64,000 nucleotides of DNA from CAYTGR01 sp964437445 (GTDB lineage: Bacteria > Chloroflexota > Anaerolineae > B4-G1 > SLSP01), in contig CAYTGR010000005.1 of NCBI GenBank assembly GCA_964437445.1, positions 1 through 64,000 on the forward strand. Reading direction: 5' to 3'. Each line of letters begins with the position of its first letter. Positions within the stretch are counted from its first letter, which is position 1. The position numbers and the translations under genes were made by a program. A model generated the notes under the pieces. The model did not search any database and was not told where the DNA came from. It was given only the letters and a program-made list of their open reading frames with translations. Positions 7,520 through 16,600 of this stretch are shown here, piece after piece.

Positions 7520-7582
7520 GAGACGTGAAACGTCAAACGCAAAACGTCAAACGTCAAACGTGAACCGTGAAACGTCAAATTT
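7520..7582 (+). repeat. Heptanucleotide tandem array, unit (G/C)AAACGT
   Basis: Nine units: GAGACGT, GAAACGT, CAAACGC, AAAACGT, CAAACGT, CAAACGT, GAACCGT, GAAACGT, CAAATTT. It stops two bases before the AGGAG ribosome-binding site of the flavoprotein gene at 7597, so it would be the proximal 5' leader. Confidence 0.9.
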
Positions 7583-7596
7583 AAGGAGTAACCTTT

Positions 7597-9750
7597 ATGA
7601 GCGATAATCGGATTCGGGAACATCCCATCCTCCCCGTAGCAGAACGCCCCGACGTGCCCTTTACCTGGGAAGGGCGGCCGCTGGTCGCCAAGGCGGGTGA
7701 GATGATCGCCTCAGCGCTGTTTGCCAACGGGGTGCGTATTTTCGGCCATCACACCAAAGACGGCGCGCCCCAGGGAATTTTCTGCGCTAACGGGCAATGT
7801 GCCCAGTGTATGGTCATCGCCGATGGGAAACCGGTCAAGTCGTGCATCACGCCCGTGCAGCCAGGGATGGCTGTGGAACCGGCCGATGACCGCCCCCCTC
7901 TCCCCGATGTGACGGGGGTCCCCCCCCTGCGGACGATTGAGACTTTAGCGGTGGATTGCCTGATCATCGGCGGCGGGCCGGCCGGGCTTTCGGCCGCGCT
8001 GGAATTAGGCCAGGTGGGCGTCAAGACGCTCATCGTGGATGACAAAGAACGACTGGGCGGAAAGCTGGTGCTCCAGACGCACAAGTTCTTCGGCTCCATT
8101 GAGGCCTGCTACGCCGGGACGCGAGGGATTGACATCGCCACCCGCTTAGAGACCGAAGTGCGGCGCATGGCGAGCGTGGAGGTCTGGCTCAACAGCGTGG
8201 CGCTCTCCGTCTTCTCCGATCATAAGGTGGGCGTGCTGCGCGATAACCACCGTTACGTGCTGGTCCAGCCCAAAGTATTGCTGGTGGCAGCCGGGGCGCG
8301 CGAGAAATCGCTCGTTTTCCGAGGGAACACGCTGCCCGGCGTCTACGGGGCGGGCGCGTTCCAGACGCTCGTCAACCGCGACCTGATCCGCTCGGCCGGC
8401 CGCATCTTCGTCGTCGGTGGCGGGAACGTGGGGCTGATTGCCGCGTACCATGCGCTCCAGGCCGGGATCGGCGTGGCGGGACTGTGCGAGGCGCTGCCGG
8501 AGTGCGGCGGCTATAAGGTCCACCGGGATAAGTTGGCACGCATGGGAGTTCCCATCTACACCTCCCACACCATCTTGAGCGCCAACGGGGTGGACGAGGT
8601 GGAATCGGTCACGATTGCGCGGATTGACGAGCAGTGGCAACCCATCCCCAGCACCGAAAAATCGTTCAGTTGCGATACCGTGCTCATCGCGGTCGGGCTG
8701 GAACCGGTCAACGAGTTCACCGAGAAGGCGAAGGCTTTCGGACTGCCGGTTTTCACCGCCGGTGACGCCGAGGAAATCGCCGAAGCATCGGCAGCCATGT
8801 TCACCGGGCGGATGCGCGGGCGACAGGTCGCGGAATTCTTAGGCTGTGCCGTGGCACCGGTCCCGCCGGAATGGGAAACGACCGCCGAGATCCTCAAGAG
8901 CCGTCCCGGCGCGACGGTAGCTGAAGAGCTGCCGGAGCGCGAAGAAGGTGTCTTCCCCGTCCTGCACTGTGTCCAGGAGATTCCCTGCAATCCCTGCGTT
9001 TCGGTCTGCCCGCAGGGTGATATCGTCATCAAGAGCACCGATCTGCGCGCGCTGCCGGAGTATGTCGGCTGGGAAATCGGCAAGACCTGCACCGGCTGCG
9101 AGCAGTGCGTCGCCATCTGTCCGGGGCTGGCCATCACCACTGTGGATTACCGCAAGAATGCCCAACAGCCACTCGTCACCATCGCGCACGAATACGGGCG
9201 CGAAAGTATCCAGGTCGGCGACCGGGTAGCGGTCGTAGACATGGAGGGCAATCCGCTTGGCGAAGTGGAGGTCGCGCAGGTCCGCGCGCCCAAGAGCGCC
9301 GACCGCCGCCTGCTGGTCAGAGTCCGCGCGCCGGCAGAGATCGCCCGACAGATTGCCGGGATTGTCGTCCAACGGGAAAAAGAGATCGTGGAGCCTTTGG
9401 AGTTTCCGGTGGAGCGGCTGGCCGACGACGAGATTCTCTGCCGGTGTGAGCGGGTGACCGTGGGCGAGCTCCGCGCGTTGATCCGCGCCGGGGTGCACGA
9501 TATGAACGCCCTCAAGGCCCAAACGCGGGCCGGGATGGGCGCTTGCGGCGGCAAAACCTGCACGCCGTTGATCCGGCGGCTCTTCCGCGAGGAGGGTGTG
9601 CCGGTAAGCGAAATCACCCCCAACGTAGTGCGGCCGCTCTTCGTAGAGGTCCCGCTCGGTATTTTTGCCGGCACCGAGTCGGAGCAGGGCGAAGCACCAT
9701 GGACGCAGTGTGAGCTCAGCACCGAGGGCGCTGAGTCCCACAGCCTGTAA
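7597..9750 (+). CDS. FAD/iron-sulfur oxidoreductase, alpha subunit of an amine/imino-acid dehydrogenase
   Basis: A 717-residue multi-domain electron carrier. The N-terminal [2Fe-2S] ferredoxin domain has Cys63, Cys68, Cys71 and Cys83 (C-X4-C-X2-C-X11-C). A pyridine-nucleotide-disulfide-type FAD domain (about 115-410) begins with CLIIGGGPAGLSAALELGQ and has a second dinucleotide loop VVGGGNVGLIAAYHA. A ferredoxin insert (about 458-510) has CNPCVSVCPQ and CTGCEQCVAICP for [4Fe-4S] clusters. A BFD-like [2Fe-2S] domain (about 615-665) has CRCERV and CGGKTC. This plan matches HcnA-HcnB/sarcosine-oxidase-alpha fusions that pair with a DAO-family catalytic subunit, and that subunit is encoded 33 bases downstream. 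It would pass electrons from the partner flavin into the cell's carriers. The substrate cannot be read from sequence. Confidence 0.85.
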   Translation: MSDNRIREHPILPVAERPDVPFTWEGRPLVAKAGEMIASALFANGVRIFGHHTKDGAPQGIFCANGQCAQCMVIADGKPVKSCITPVQPGMAVEPADDRPPLPDVTGVPPLRTIETLAVDCLIIGGGPAGLSAALELGQVGVKTLIVDDKERLGGKLVLQTHKFFGSIEACYAGTRGIDIATRLETEVRRMASVEVWLNSVALSVFSDHKVGVLRDNHRYVLVQPKVLLVAAGAREKSLVFRGNTLPGVYGAGAFQTLVNRDLIRSAGRIFVVGGGNVGLIAAYHALQAGIGVAGLCEALPECGGYKVHRDKLARMGVPIYTSHTILSANGVDEVESVTIARIDEQWQPIPSTEKSFSCDTVLIAVGLEPVNEFTEKAKAFGLPVFTAGDAEEIAEASAAMFTGRMRGRQVAEFLGCAVAPVPPEWETTAEILKSRPGATVAEELPEREEGVFPVLHCVQEIPCNPCVSVCPQGDIVIKSTDLRALPEYVGWEIGKTCTGCEQCVAICPGLAITTVDYRKNAQQPLVTIAHEYGRESIQVGDRVAVVDMEGNPLGEVEVAQVRAPKSADRRLLVRVRAPAEIARQIAGIVVQREKEIVEPLEFPVERLADDEILCRCERVTVGELRALIRAGVHDMNALKAQTRAGMGACGGKTCTPLIRRLFREEGVPVSEITPNVVRPLFVEVPLGIFAGTESEQGEAPWTQCELSTEGAESHSL

Positions 9751-9783
9751 TCGGGCAGTCGCAAAGTCAGGAGTCAAGCAGTC

Positions 9784-10938
9784 ATGAGCAATACCTATGA
9801 CGTGATTATCATCGGAGCCGGTTCGGTTGGTACACCGGCGGCGTTTTTCATGGCCGAGGCGGGCCTGAAGGTGCTGGTGTTAGAGAAATTTGCCAGTGCC
9901 GGCCAGGGTTCCAACAAGGCAGCCATCGGCGGCATCCGCGCCACCCACTCCGACCTGGCAAAGATTACGCTCTGCCTGAAAAGCATTGAGATCTTTTCCA
10001 CCTGGGAGGAGCGTTACGGCGACGACCTGGAATGGCAAGCCAATGGTTATTGCTTTGTCGCCTACCGCCCGCAGGAAGAGCAGACACTCAAGAAGTTGCT
10101 AACCCTCCAAAAACCCTACGGGTTGAAGATTGACTGGTACGATAAGGAAGCGCTGTTGGAGATTGTGCCGGCGCTCAATCCAGAGGGGCTGCTCGGCGGG
10201 ACCTACAGCCCGGAGGATGGCAGTGCCTCGCCGCTGCTTTCGGCGATGGCTTTCTTCCGGCGGGCGCGGGAACGCGGGGCCGAGTTCCACTTCAAGGAGC
10301 AAGTGACCGGAATCCTGACGCGCGGTGGCAAGGTCGTGGGCGTCAAAACCGACCGGGGCGAATACGCCAGCGAATGTGTCATCAATGCCGCGGGGGCGTG
10401 GGCGAAAGAGATTGCCCGGCTGGTCGGGTTGGATGTCCCCGTGCGGCCCGACCTGCACGAGGCCGGGATCACTGCACCGGTTGCGCCCTTTGTCGGCCCC
10501 ATGATCGTGGATCTACGCCCCTGTGAAGGCTCCAAGAATTTCTATTTCTACCAATACAAACGAGGGCAGGTGATTTTCTGCATCACGCCGTCGCCTTCCA
10601 TCTGGGGCGAGGATCGCAGCGAGACCTCGGAGTTCCTGCCGATGATCGCGCCACGCATGATCCAGGTGATGCCCAAACTCGCCAACGTGATGGTCCGCCG
10701 CACCTGGCGGGGGATGTACCCCATGACGCCTGACGGTTCGCCCATCGTGGGCCGGGTTAAAGAGATAGAGGGGTATATCAATGCGGTGGGAATGTGCGGG
10801 CAAGGGTTCATGTTGGGGCCGGGGCTGGCGACCTACCTGGTCAAGCTGGCAACCCAAACCACCACGGCAGAGGATGAGCGGGTGCTGGCCGGATTGAGCC
10901 TCTACCGGAATTTCGGCGGGGAAGAGGCGCTGAAGTAG
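9784..10938 (+). CDS. DAO-family FAD-dependent oxidoreductase, beta subunit
   Basis: A 384-residue member of the D-amino-acid-oxidase/sarcosine-oxidase-beta fold. The N-terminal FAD-binding loop is VIIIGAGSVGTPAAFFMAEA with acidic LVLEK at the end of the second strand. The C-terminal flavin-contact segment is TPDGSPIVGRV followed by GMCGQGFMLGPGLATYL. It oxidises the C-N bond of a secondary amine or imino acid such as sarcosine, proline, hydroxyproline or an opine. Co-occurrence with the upstream iron-sulfur flavoprotein, 33 bases away, marks a heteromeric dehydrogenase rather than an oxygen-using oxidase (inference). The stop codon is followed after two bases by an (A/G)TCAGCN heptamer array and a terminator. 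Confidence 0.87.
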   Translation: MSNTYDVIIIGAGSVGTPAAFFMAEAGLKVLVLEKFASAGQGSNKAAIGGIRATHSDLAKITLCLKSIEIFSTWEERYGDDLEWQANGYCFVAYRPQEEQTLKKLLTLQKPYGLKIDWYDKEALLEIVPALNPEGLLGGTYSPEDGSASPLLSAMAFFRRARERGAEFHFKEQVTGILTRGGKVVGVKTDRGEYASECVINAAGAWAKEIARLVGLDVPVRPDLHEAGITAPVAPFVGPMIVDLRPCEGSKNFYFYQYKRGQVIFCITPSPSIWGEDRSETSEFLPMIAPRMIQVMPKLANVMVRRTWRGMYPMTPDGSPIVGRVKEIEGYINAVGMCGQGFMLGPGLATYLVKLATQTTTAEDERVLAGLSLYRNFGGEEALK

Positions 10939-10940
10939 CC

Positions 10941-10975
10941 GTCAGCAATCAGCCGTCAGCTGTCAGCCATCAGGA
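10941..10975 (+). repeat. Heptanucleotide tandem array, unit (A/G)TCAGCN
   Basis: Five units: GTCAGCA, ATCAGCC, GTCAGCT, GTCAGCC, ATCAGGA. It begins two bases after a TAG stop codon. The same unit forms the arrays at 49714-49769 (opposite strand) and 60365-60413. Confidence 0.85.
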
Positions 10976-10981
10976 AGAGGG

Positions 10982-11023
10982 CCGCTCCAGGTCGGGGTCT
11001 TGACTTGGAGCGGTCTCGTTTTA
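10982..11023 (+). terminator. Intrinsic terminator of the dehydrogenase operon
   Basis: CCGCTCCAGGTC (10982-10993) pairs with GACTTGGAGCGG (11002-11013) with one mismatch across an 8-base loop. TCTCGTTTTA follows. Confidence 0.7.
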
Positions 11024-11060
11024 TACTCACCCGTAAGGATCGCAAACTCAAGAGCGGTGG

Positions 11061-11315
11061 GATGAAAATGTGAGCAGTGAGCGGTGAGCAGAAAAATGTG
11101 AGCAGTGCGCGGTGAGCAGGAGACAGGAACTGCTACCTGCTGCTCTCTAATCACTCCTTAACTGGTTTCTATTTTCTTTCAGAGGAATTCCTCATGAACT
11201 GGCGTTCACCAGCAGGGGGATGAAAATGTGAGCAGTGAGCGGTAAGCAGGAAACAGGCACTTCTGCTACTGCTCTCTGCTCACTACTTAACTAGTTTCTA
11301 TTTTCAAAGGAGTCC
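11061..11315 (+). repeat. Tandemly duplicated leader upstream of malic enzyme
   Basis: Two imperfect copies of about 100 bases (11061-11179 and 11218-11309) share the same order of parts: GGGATGAAAAT, GTGAGCA heptamers (11070-11118; 11228-11248), a CTGCT-rich segment able to pair with the heptamers, CTTAACTRGTTTCTATTTTC, then a purine-rich ribosome-binding site and an ATG. Copy 1 leads to a nine-codon ORF; copy 2 leads to the malic enzyme start. Copy 2 lacks four of the heptads present in copy 1. Confidence 0.7.
11194..11223 (+). CDS. Possible nine-residue upstream ORF
   Basis: An ATG preceded by AGAGGAATTCCTC opens MNWRSPAGG and stops at TGA 11221-11223. It occupies in the first leader copy the position that the malic enzyme start occupies in the second. 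The coding sequence overlaps a dispersed motif (GGCGTTCACCAGC followed by GGGGATGAAAAT) also seen near 52705-52735. Translation is unproven. Confidence 0.25.
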   Translation: MNWRSPAGG

Positions 11316-12626
11316 ATGGGTAACGATTACGACGCGCTGGCGTTGCGGCTTCATCCAAAGTACCGGGGTAAAGTACAGGTGGCCCCCAAAGTGCCGGTCC
11401 ACGGGCTGGCCGATTTCGCCATCTGGTACACGCCAGGCGTCGCCGCAGCCTGCCGGGCCATTCAGGCCGACCCGGAACAGGTGTGGGCGCTGACCAATCG
11501 GGGCAACACGATTGCCATCGTCTCCGACGGGACGCGCGTCTTAGGGCTGGGCGACACCGGCCCGGAGGCCGGGCTGCCGGTGATGGAGGGCAAGGCCCTG
11601 CTCTTCAAGCTGCTCGGCGGGGTGGACGCTGTCCCGCTGGTGCTGCGGGCCACAGAGCCGGAAGCGTTCATGGCGGCAGTCCGCGCGCTGGAGCCGTCGT
11701 TCGGCGGCATCAACCTGGAAGATATCGCACAGCCCAAGTGCTTCCGCATCCTGGATGAGCTGCGCGCCACCATGGCCATCCCGGTCTGGCATGACGATCA
11801 GCAGGGGACGGCAACGGTGACGCTCGCGGCGGTGCTGAACGCGCTCCAGATCGTGGGGAAGACGTTAGGCAACGCGACAATTGCCATGTTAGGGATGGGG
11901 GCGGCGAATGTGGCTAACTACCGGCTGCTTAAGGCCGCCGGAGCCGATCCCGCCGCGATCATCGCCTGTGACGAGCGGGGCATCCTCCACCCGGGACGTG
12001 CCGACCTGGCCGCGCAGGCCGGGAGCGTGCCGCAGTGGGCCATCGCGCAGGAAAGCAACGGCGACCGTCGCACCGGCGGCGCGGCGGAGGCTATGCGCGG
12101 CGCGGACGTGGTGGTCGCCTTCAGCCGCCCGGTGCCGGGAACGATCCAGCCCGCCTGGATCAGCACGATGGCGCGCGATCCGATCGTCATTGCGGGGGCC
12201 AACCCGGCCCCGGAGATCTGGCCGGCGGAGGCGCTCGCGGCGGGAGCACGGATCGTCGGCACAGGGCGGAGCGATTTCCCCAACCAGGTCAACAACTCCC
12301 TGGCCTTCCCGGCGATTTTCCGGGGCGTGCTGGACGTGCAGGCCACGGCAATCACCGACCGGATGGCGGTCGCCGCCGCGCTGGAGCTGGCCCGCTGCGC
12401 CGAGCTGCGCGGGCTGCGCGAGAATCACATCCTGCCAACCATGGAGGAGACGGAAAGCGTGCCGCGCGTGGCGGTCGCCACTGCACTGGCGGCGCAGGCG
12501 GAGGGACTGGCTCGCCGTCCAGGCACGCCGGACGTGCTGCGCAGCCGTGCGGAGGCGGCTATTGGAGAGGCCCGCCGGTTGCTGGCAGCTCTGATGCAGG
12601 AACAGGTCATCCCTGATGCAGAATGA
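11316..12626 (+). CDS. Malic enzyme (oxaloacetate-decarboxylating malate dehydrogenase)
   Basis: A 436-residue short-form bacterial malic enzyme converting malate to pyruvate and CO2 with reduction of NAD(P). Visible family features are YTPGVAAACRAI near residue 40, the substrate-binding lysine region MEGKALLFKLLGGVD, the metal site in INLEDIAQPKCF, the PVWHDDQQGTATVTLAAV motif, the Rossmann loop IAMLGMGAANVANYR, and NQVNNSLAFPAIFRG near residue 325. The start follows CAAAGGAGTCC. It supplies pyruvate and reducing power in the cytoplasm. The downstream gene overlaps its last 11 bases, so the two are translationally linked. Confidence 0.93.
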   Translation: MGNDYDALALRLHPKYRGKVQVAPKVPVHGLADFAIWYTPGVAAACRAIQADPEQVWALTNRGNTIAIVSDGTRVLGLGDTGPEAGLPVMEGKALLFKLLGGVDAVPLVLRATEPEAFMAAVRALEPSFGGINLEDIAQPKCFRILDELRATMAIPVWHDDQQGTATVTLAAVLNALQIVGKTLGNATIAMLGMGAANVANYRLLKAAGADPAAIIACDERGILHPGRADLAAQAGSVPQWAIAQESNGDRRTGGAAEAMRGADVVVAFSRPVPGTIQPAWISTMARDPIVIAGANPAPEIWPAEALAAGARIVGTGRSDFPNQVNNSLAFPAIFRGVLDVQATAITDRMAVAAALELARCAELRGLRENHILPTMEETESVPRVAVATALAAQAEGLARRPGTPDVLRSRAEAAIGEARRLLAALMQEQVIPDAE

Positions 12627-13440
12627 ATTTGAGTTCCTGCGTTTCGTGACCATCGGGCAATACCTGCCCACGGGGTCGGTCATCCACCGGCTGGACCCCC
12701 GGACCCGGCTGATAGCAACCGTATTGTTCCTGGCCGCGATCACTTTCACCGTACAACGGTGGGGATTGGGCCTGGCATTGGTGACCGTGCTGGGGGCATT
12801 GGGCCTGGCGCGCATTCCCCTGAGCTATGCGCTCCGCGGGCTACTGCCCCCGCTGCCCTTCCTGCTGATCTTAGGGCTCCTGCAAGTATTCTTCAGCCCG
12901 CAGGCCAACCAGTCACCTGCTTTGTTCCAGGCCGGACCGGTAGCGATCACGGGAGCCGGTCTGTGGGCCGGAGCGGCGTTGCTGCTGCGCTTTGCGTCGC
13001 TCATCTTAGGACTGAGCCTGGCCTCCGCCTGTCTCTCCACAACCGAGATGGTACGCGGACTGGAAGCGCTACTGCGCCCGCTGACCCGGTTGGGGCTGCC
13101 CACCCACGACGTCGTGTTGGTGATCCAGGTGACGCTGCGCTTCCTGCCTTTCCTGGCCCAGGCCGCCGAGCGCATTGCCAAGGCCCAGGCCTCACGCGGG
13201 GCCGATTGGGGCACCGGCCGCGGCGGATTGCTGCGCCGCGTGCGCCAGGCCCTGCCGTTAATCGTCCCGCTGTTTCTGACCGGATTGCGCCGCGCAGAGA
13301 ACCTGGCGTTAGCGATGGAAGCGCGCGGGTACGGCGGGGGGCAGGGACGTACCTCCATGGTGGAACTGCACTTCCACGCGGCGGACGGGCTGGCGTTGGT
13401 GCTTGTCGTCGGAGTCGCGGCAGCCATTCTGTGGCTTTGA
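12616..13440 (+). CDS. Energy-coupling factor transporter transmembrane protein (EcfT/CbiQ family)
   Basis: A 274-residue integral membrane protein with about five to six hydrophobic helices. The two short coupling motifs of EcfT are visible: AKAQASRGADW near residue 190 and LAMEARGYGGGQGRT near residue 235. They normally contact the ATPases EcfA and EcfA'. EcfT couples ATP hydrolysis to uptake of vitamins, cobalt or nickel by an S component. No ATPase or S component lies in this window, so this is an orphan T subunit that may share modules encoded elsewhere. Its start overlaps the 3' end of the malic enzyme gene by 11 bases. Confidence 0.85.
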   Translation: MQNEFEFLRFVTIGQYLPTGSVIHRLDPRTRLIATVLFLAAITFTVQRWGLGLALVTVLGALGLARIPLSYALRGLLPPLPFLLILGLLQVFFSPQANQSPALFQAGPVAITGAGLWAGAALLLRFASLILGLSLASACLSTTEMVRGLEALLRPLTRLGLPTHDVVLVIQVTLRFLPFLAQAAERIAKAQASRGADWGTGRGGLLRRVRQALPLIVPLFLTGLRRAENLALAMEARGYGGGQGRTSMVELHFHAADGLALVLVVGVAAAILWL

Positions 13441-13607
13441 TCACTCAGCTATGACGCGATGGCCATCCCCCGCGCTTTGTACGGTGACGGTCAGGCTGCA
13501 TCGCGCATCGTCACCGCTTTGCTGACCAGTAGTTGAATAAGATAACCCATTATCAACCGGAAAGGTAACAACCTGGGTTAAAAGAGTTAATGCCGGAGGT
13601 GAATCCT

Positions 13608-16600
13608 ATGAGCAACCGCTGGGTCCGCTTACTGGTAGCCGCAGGGGGTGGCCTGCTCTCACTGGCCGCCCTGTTATACGCCTATGCTCTCCCTCTGCGC
13701 GCCCGGCGGTTGGAGGTCAGGATGGCTCAGGCGGGCGATGTGGTGATCAACGAAGTAGCCTGGATGGGGACGGCTGCGGACTATAACGACGAATGGATAG
13801 AGCTTTACAACACCACCAACCAGGCGCTCAATCTGAACGGATGGCGGTTGCGCGCCGGCAGCGGGACGCCCAATATTGTGTTGACCGGCGCCATCCCGGC
13901 CGGCGGCTATTATTTGTTGGAGCGCACCGACGATACCACGCTGTCTGACATTCCGGCCGACCAGATTTACACCGGCGCTTTGAATAACACCGGCGATACG
14001 TTAACCCTGACCGATGCCCTCAGTCAGGTGATAGATACGGCCAACGGTAATGGAGGCGCCTGGGCCGGCGGCACCAACACTCCCAAAGCGACGATGGAAC
14101 GGGTGGAGCCAACCGCCGCCGATAGCGACAGCAATTGGAGCACCAACACCGGCCTGATCTACAACGGGCTGGATGCCAACGGCCAGCCGCTTACCGGGAC
14201 GCCCGGCTGCCGCAATTCGGTGGCAACGCCGGCCGCCGAATTGCTCTTACGAGGGAACAGTCTCACAGACACCCTCCCCGGAGCAACTTTGACTTATACC
14301 CTGCGGCTACGCAACGCCGGCAACCGTCTTGCCATGGATACTCGCATCACGGCCAGCCTTGCCGCAGGCATCACTTGGCTCACACAAACTGCGCCCTTTT
14401 CTTTCACCCTGCTCACCCCGCAAACGTTAATCTGGGAAGCCGGTAATCTTCCCATCAGCACGACCTACACCACCTTTACGCTTGTTGTCGCTCTGGACGA
14501 CGAACTCAGCGGAACTATTGTCATACCGATGACGGCGACTGCCACACTTCAGTCGGTAGAAACGCCCACCATTCGGCTCTATGCGTTAGCACCGACCAAC
14601 TATGCCGGCAGCGGCGAAGCGGCAGCGCTCATCAACCTCAGCCCCTACACCGCCACCGTGGGCGGCTGGTGCCTGGATGATAGCGCCAGTTCTGCCAACC
14701 GCATCTGCTTCCCGCCGGCAGCCACGTTACCCCCCGGTGAGATTCACTGGTTGGCGGAAAATGCCACAGGCTTTGCACCGGTCTGGGGCTTTGCCCCGCA
14801 ATGGACCACCGCCACCCTCACCGGTCAATGGCCGGGGTTCACCGACGACGGCGAGGCGGCCTACCTGCTGGATGCCAGCGGGCAGGTCCAGGATGTGTTG
14901 GCTTATGGGAAGGGCAGCGCCACCCAGGGCTGGACCGGGACAGCCGTCCCCTACCCCTACGCGGGTTTTGGCAGCGGACAGGTGCTCTACCGCAAACTGG
15001 ACCCCACCACCGGCCGGCCGGTCACGGATACAGACCAGGCCACCGATTGGGCCCAGGATCCCGCCGATCCTTTCAACGGGCGCAAGCTCCGTTACCCCGG
15101 TTGGGACCTGGAAACGCTCTTCTTCCCCACCGAAATCAGCGCCACCGCCGCTTTGACGATAGCAGTAGCCCCCGACGGGCTCCTTCCCCTGGTCACCCAA
15201 ACCATCGCCGCGGCCCGGAACAGTCTGCGGTTAGAAGGCTATACGCTGGAGAGTATCCCGGTTTACGAGGCCCTGCAAGAACGCCTGCAGGCCGGGGTGG
15301 TAGTGACTATCCTGCTGGAAAGCGCACCGGCCGGCGGGCTTTCCAACGAAGGGAAATGGATCGCGCAGCATCTGCACCAACCGCCGACCAGCACGGTCTA
15401 CTTTATAGGCAAGACGGCGGCCCGCTACCGCTACCAGCACGCCAAGTTCATCCTGGTGGATGACCAGCTGGCGCTGGTGAGCAGCGATAACTTCGGGGAG
15501 AACTCGCTCCCTTCTGATCCCAAAGAAAACGGCACATTAGGCCATCGGGGCTTTGCGGTGGTCACCGACCAGCCAGACGTGATTGCCGCCCTGGACCGGC
15601 TCTTCCGGCTGGATTGCGACCCGCTCCATCATCTGGATGTGGCCCCCTATGATAGCAGCTACGCGCCGCCGGAAGGCTTTGTCCCGCTGCCGCCACCCGA
15701 TTGGACCACTTACACCGCGCCCTTCACCGCCAGCCTCGTCGCCACCGCCACCCACCTGACCGTGATGCACGCCCCGGAGCACAGTTTGCGCGCTCAAGAT
15801 GCACTGTTGGGACTGCTGGGCCAGGCCGGCTCCGGCGATACTATTGCGGCGCTGCAAATGAACGAGCCGACTACCTGGACCGTGGGCATTGGCGAGGTAG
15901 GGTTGAACCCGCGCGTGCAGGCGTTACTGGCGGCAGCGCGCCGGGGCGCAGCCGTGCGCCTCCTGCTGGACGACTACTACGAAGACGGCAAAAATACTGC
16001 CACCTGCCTCTACCTCAACGGCCTGGCCCGCACCGAGTCGCTCAGCCTCAGCTGCCGGCTGGCCAACCCGGCCGGGCTGGGCATTCACGCCAAGCTCTTT
16101 TTGGTGCAGACCGGCGCAGAGCATTGGGTCCATCTGGGCAGCCTCAACGGGACCGAGACCTCCAACAAGGCCAACCGCGAGGTGGCGCTGCAAATGGCTT
16201 CCCCGGCGGCCCACGGCGCCCTCAATCAGGTCTTTGAGTATGATTGGGCTCGCAGCCACCCACCCTACGATGTCCATGTCTATCTGCCCTTAGTGCTGCG
16301 CGACTACCGGGGGCCTGCTCAATATCCGCTCATCTCAGAGGTTTTCATCAATCCCAATGGCGATGACGCCAACCAGGAGTGGATTGAGCTCTACAATCCC
16401 GGCCCGGCGGTGAGTCTGGCCGGCTGGCTCTTAGGCGATGCGATCAACGCCGGCGACTATGGCGATGGGCGGTATCAGTTCCCGGCCGGTGCGGCGCTGC
16501 TACCGCAACAGGTGATCGTGGTAGCCGCCTGCACCACCAACTTTGCTGCTGCCTATGGCTTCAACCCCGACTACGAGTGGACCAACTGCAGCCCCACCGT

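Larger units (their letters stand above)
7276..7596. other. Divergent intergenic region between yajC and the flavoprotein gene
   Basis: This 321-base gap contains two AAACGTG-family heptamer arrays (7299-7354 and 7520-7582). Between them is an AT-rich stretch (about 7360-7450) that could hold the divergent promoters. No gene is visible. Confidence 0.7.
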
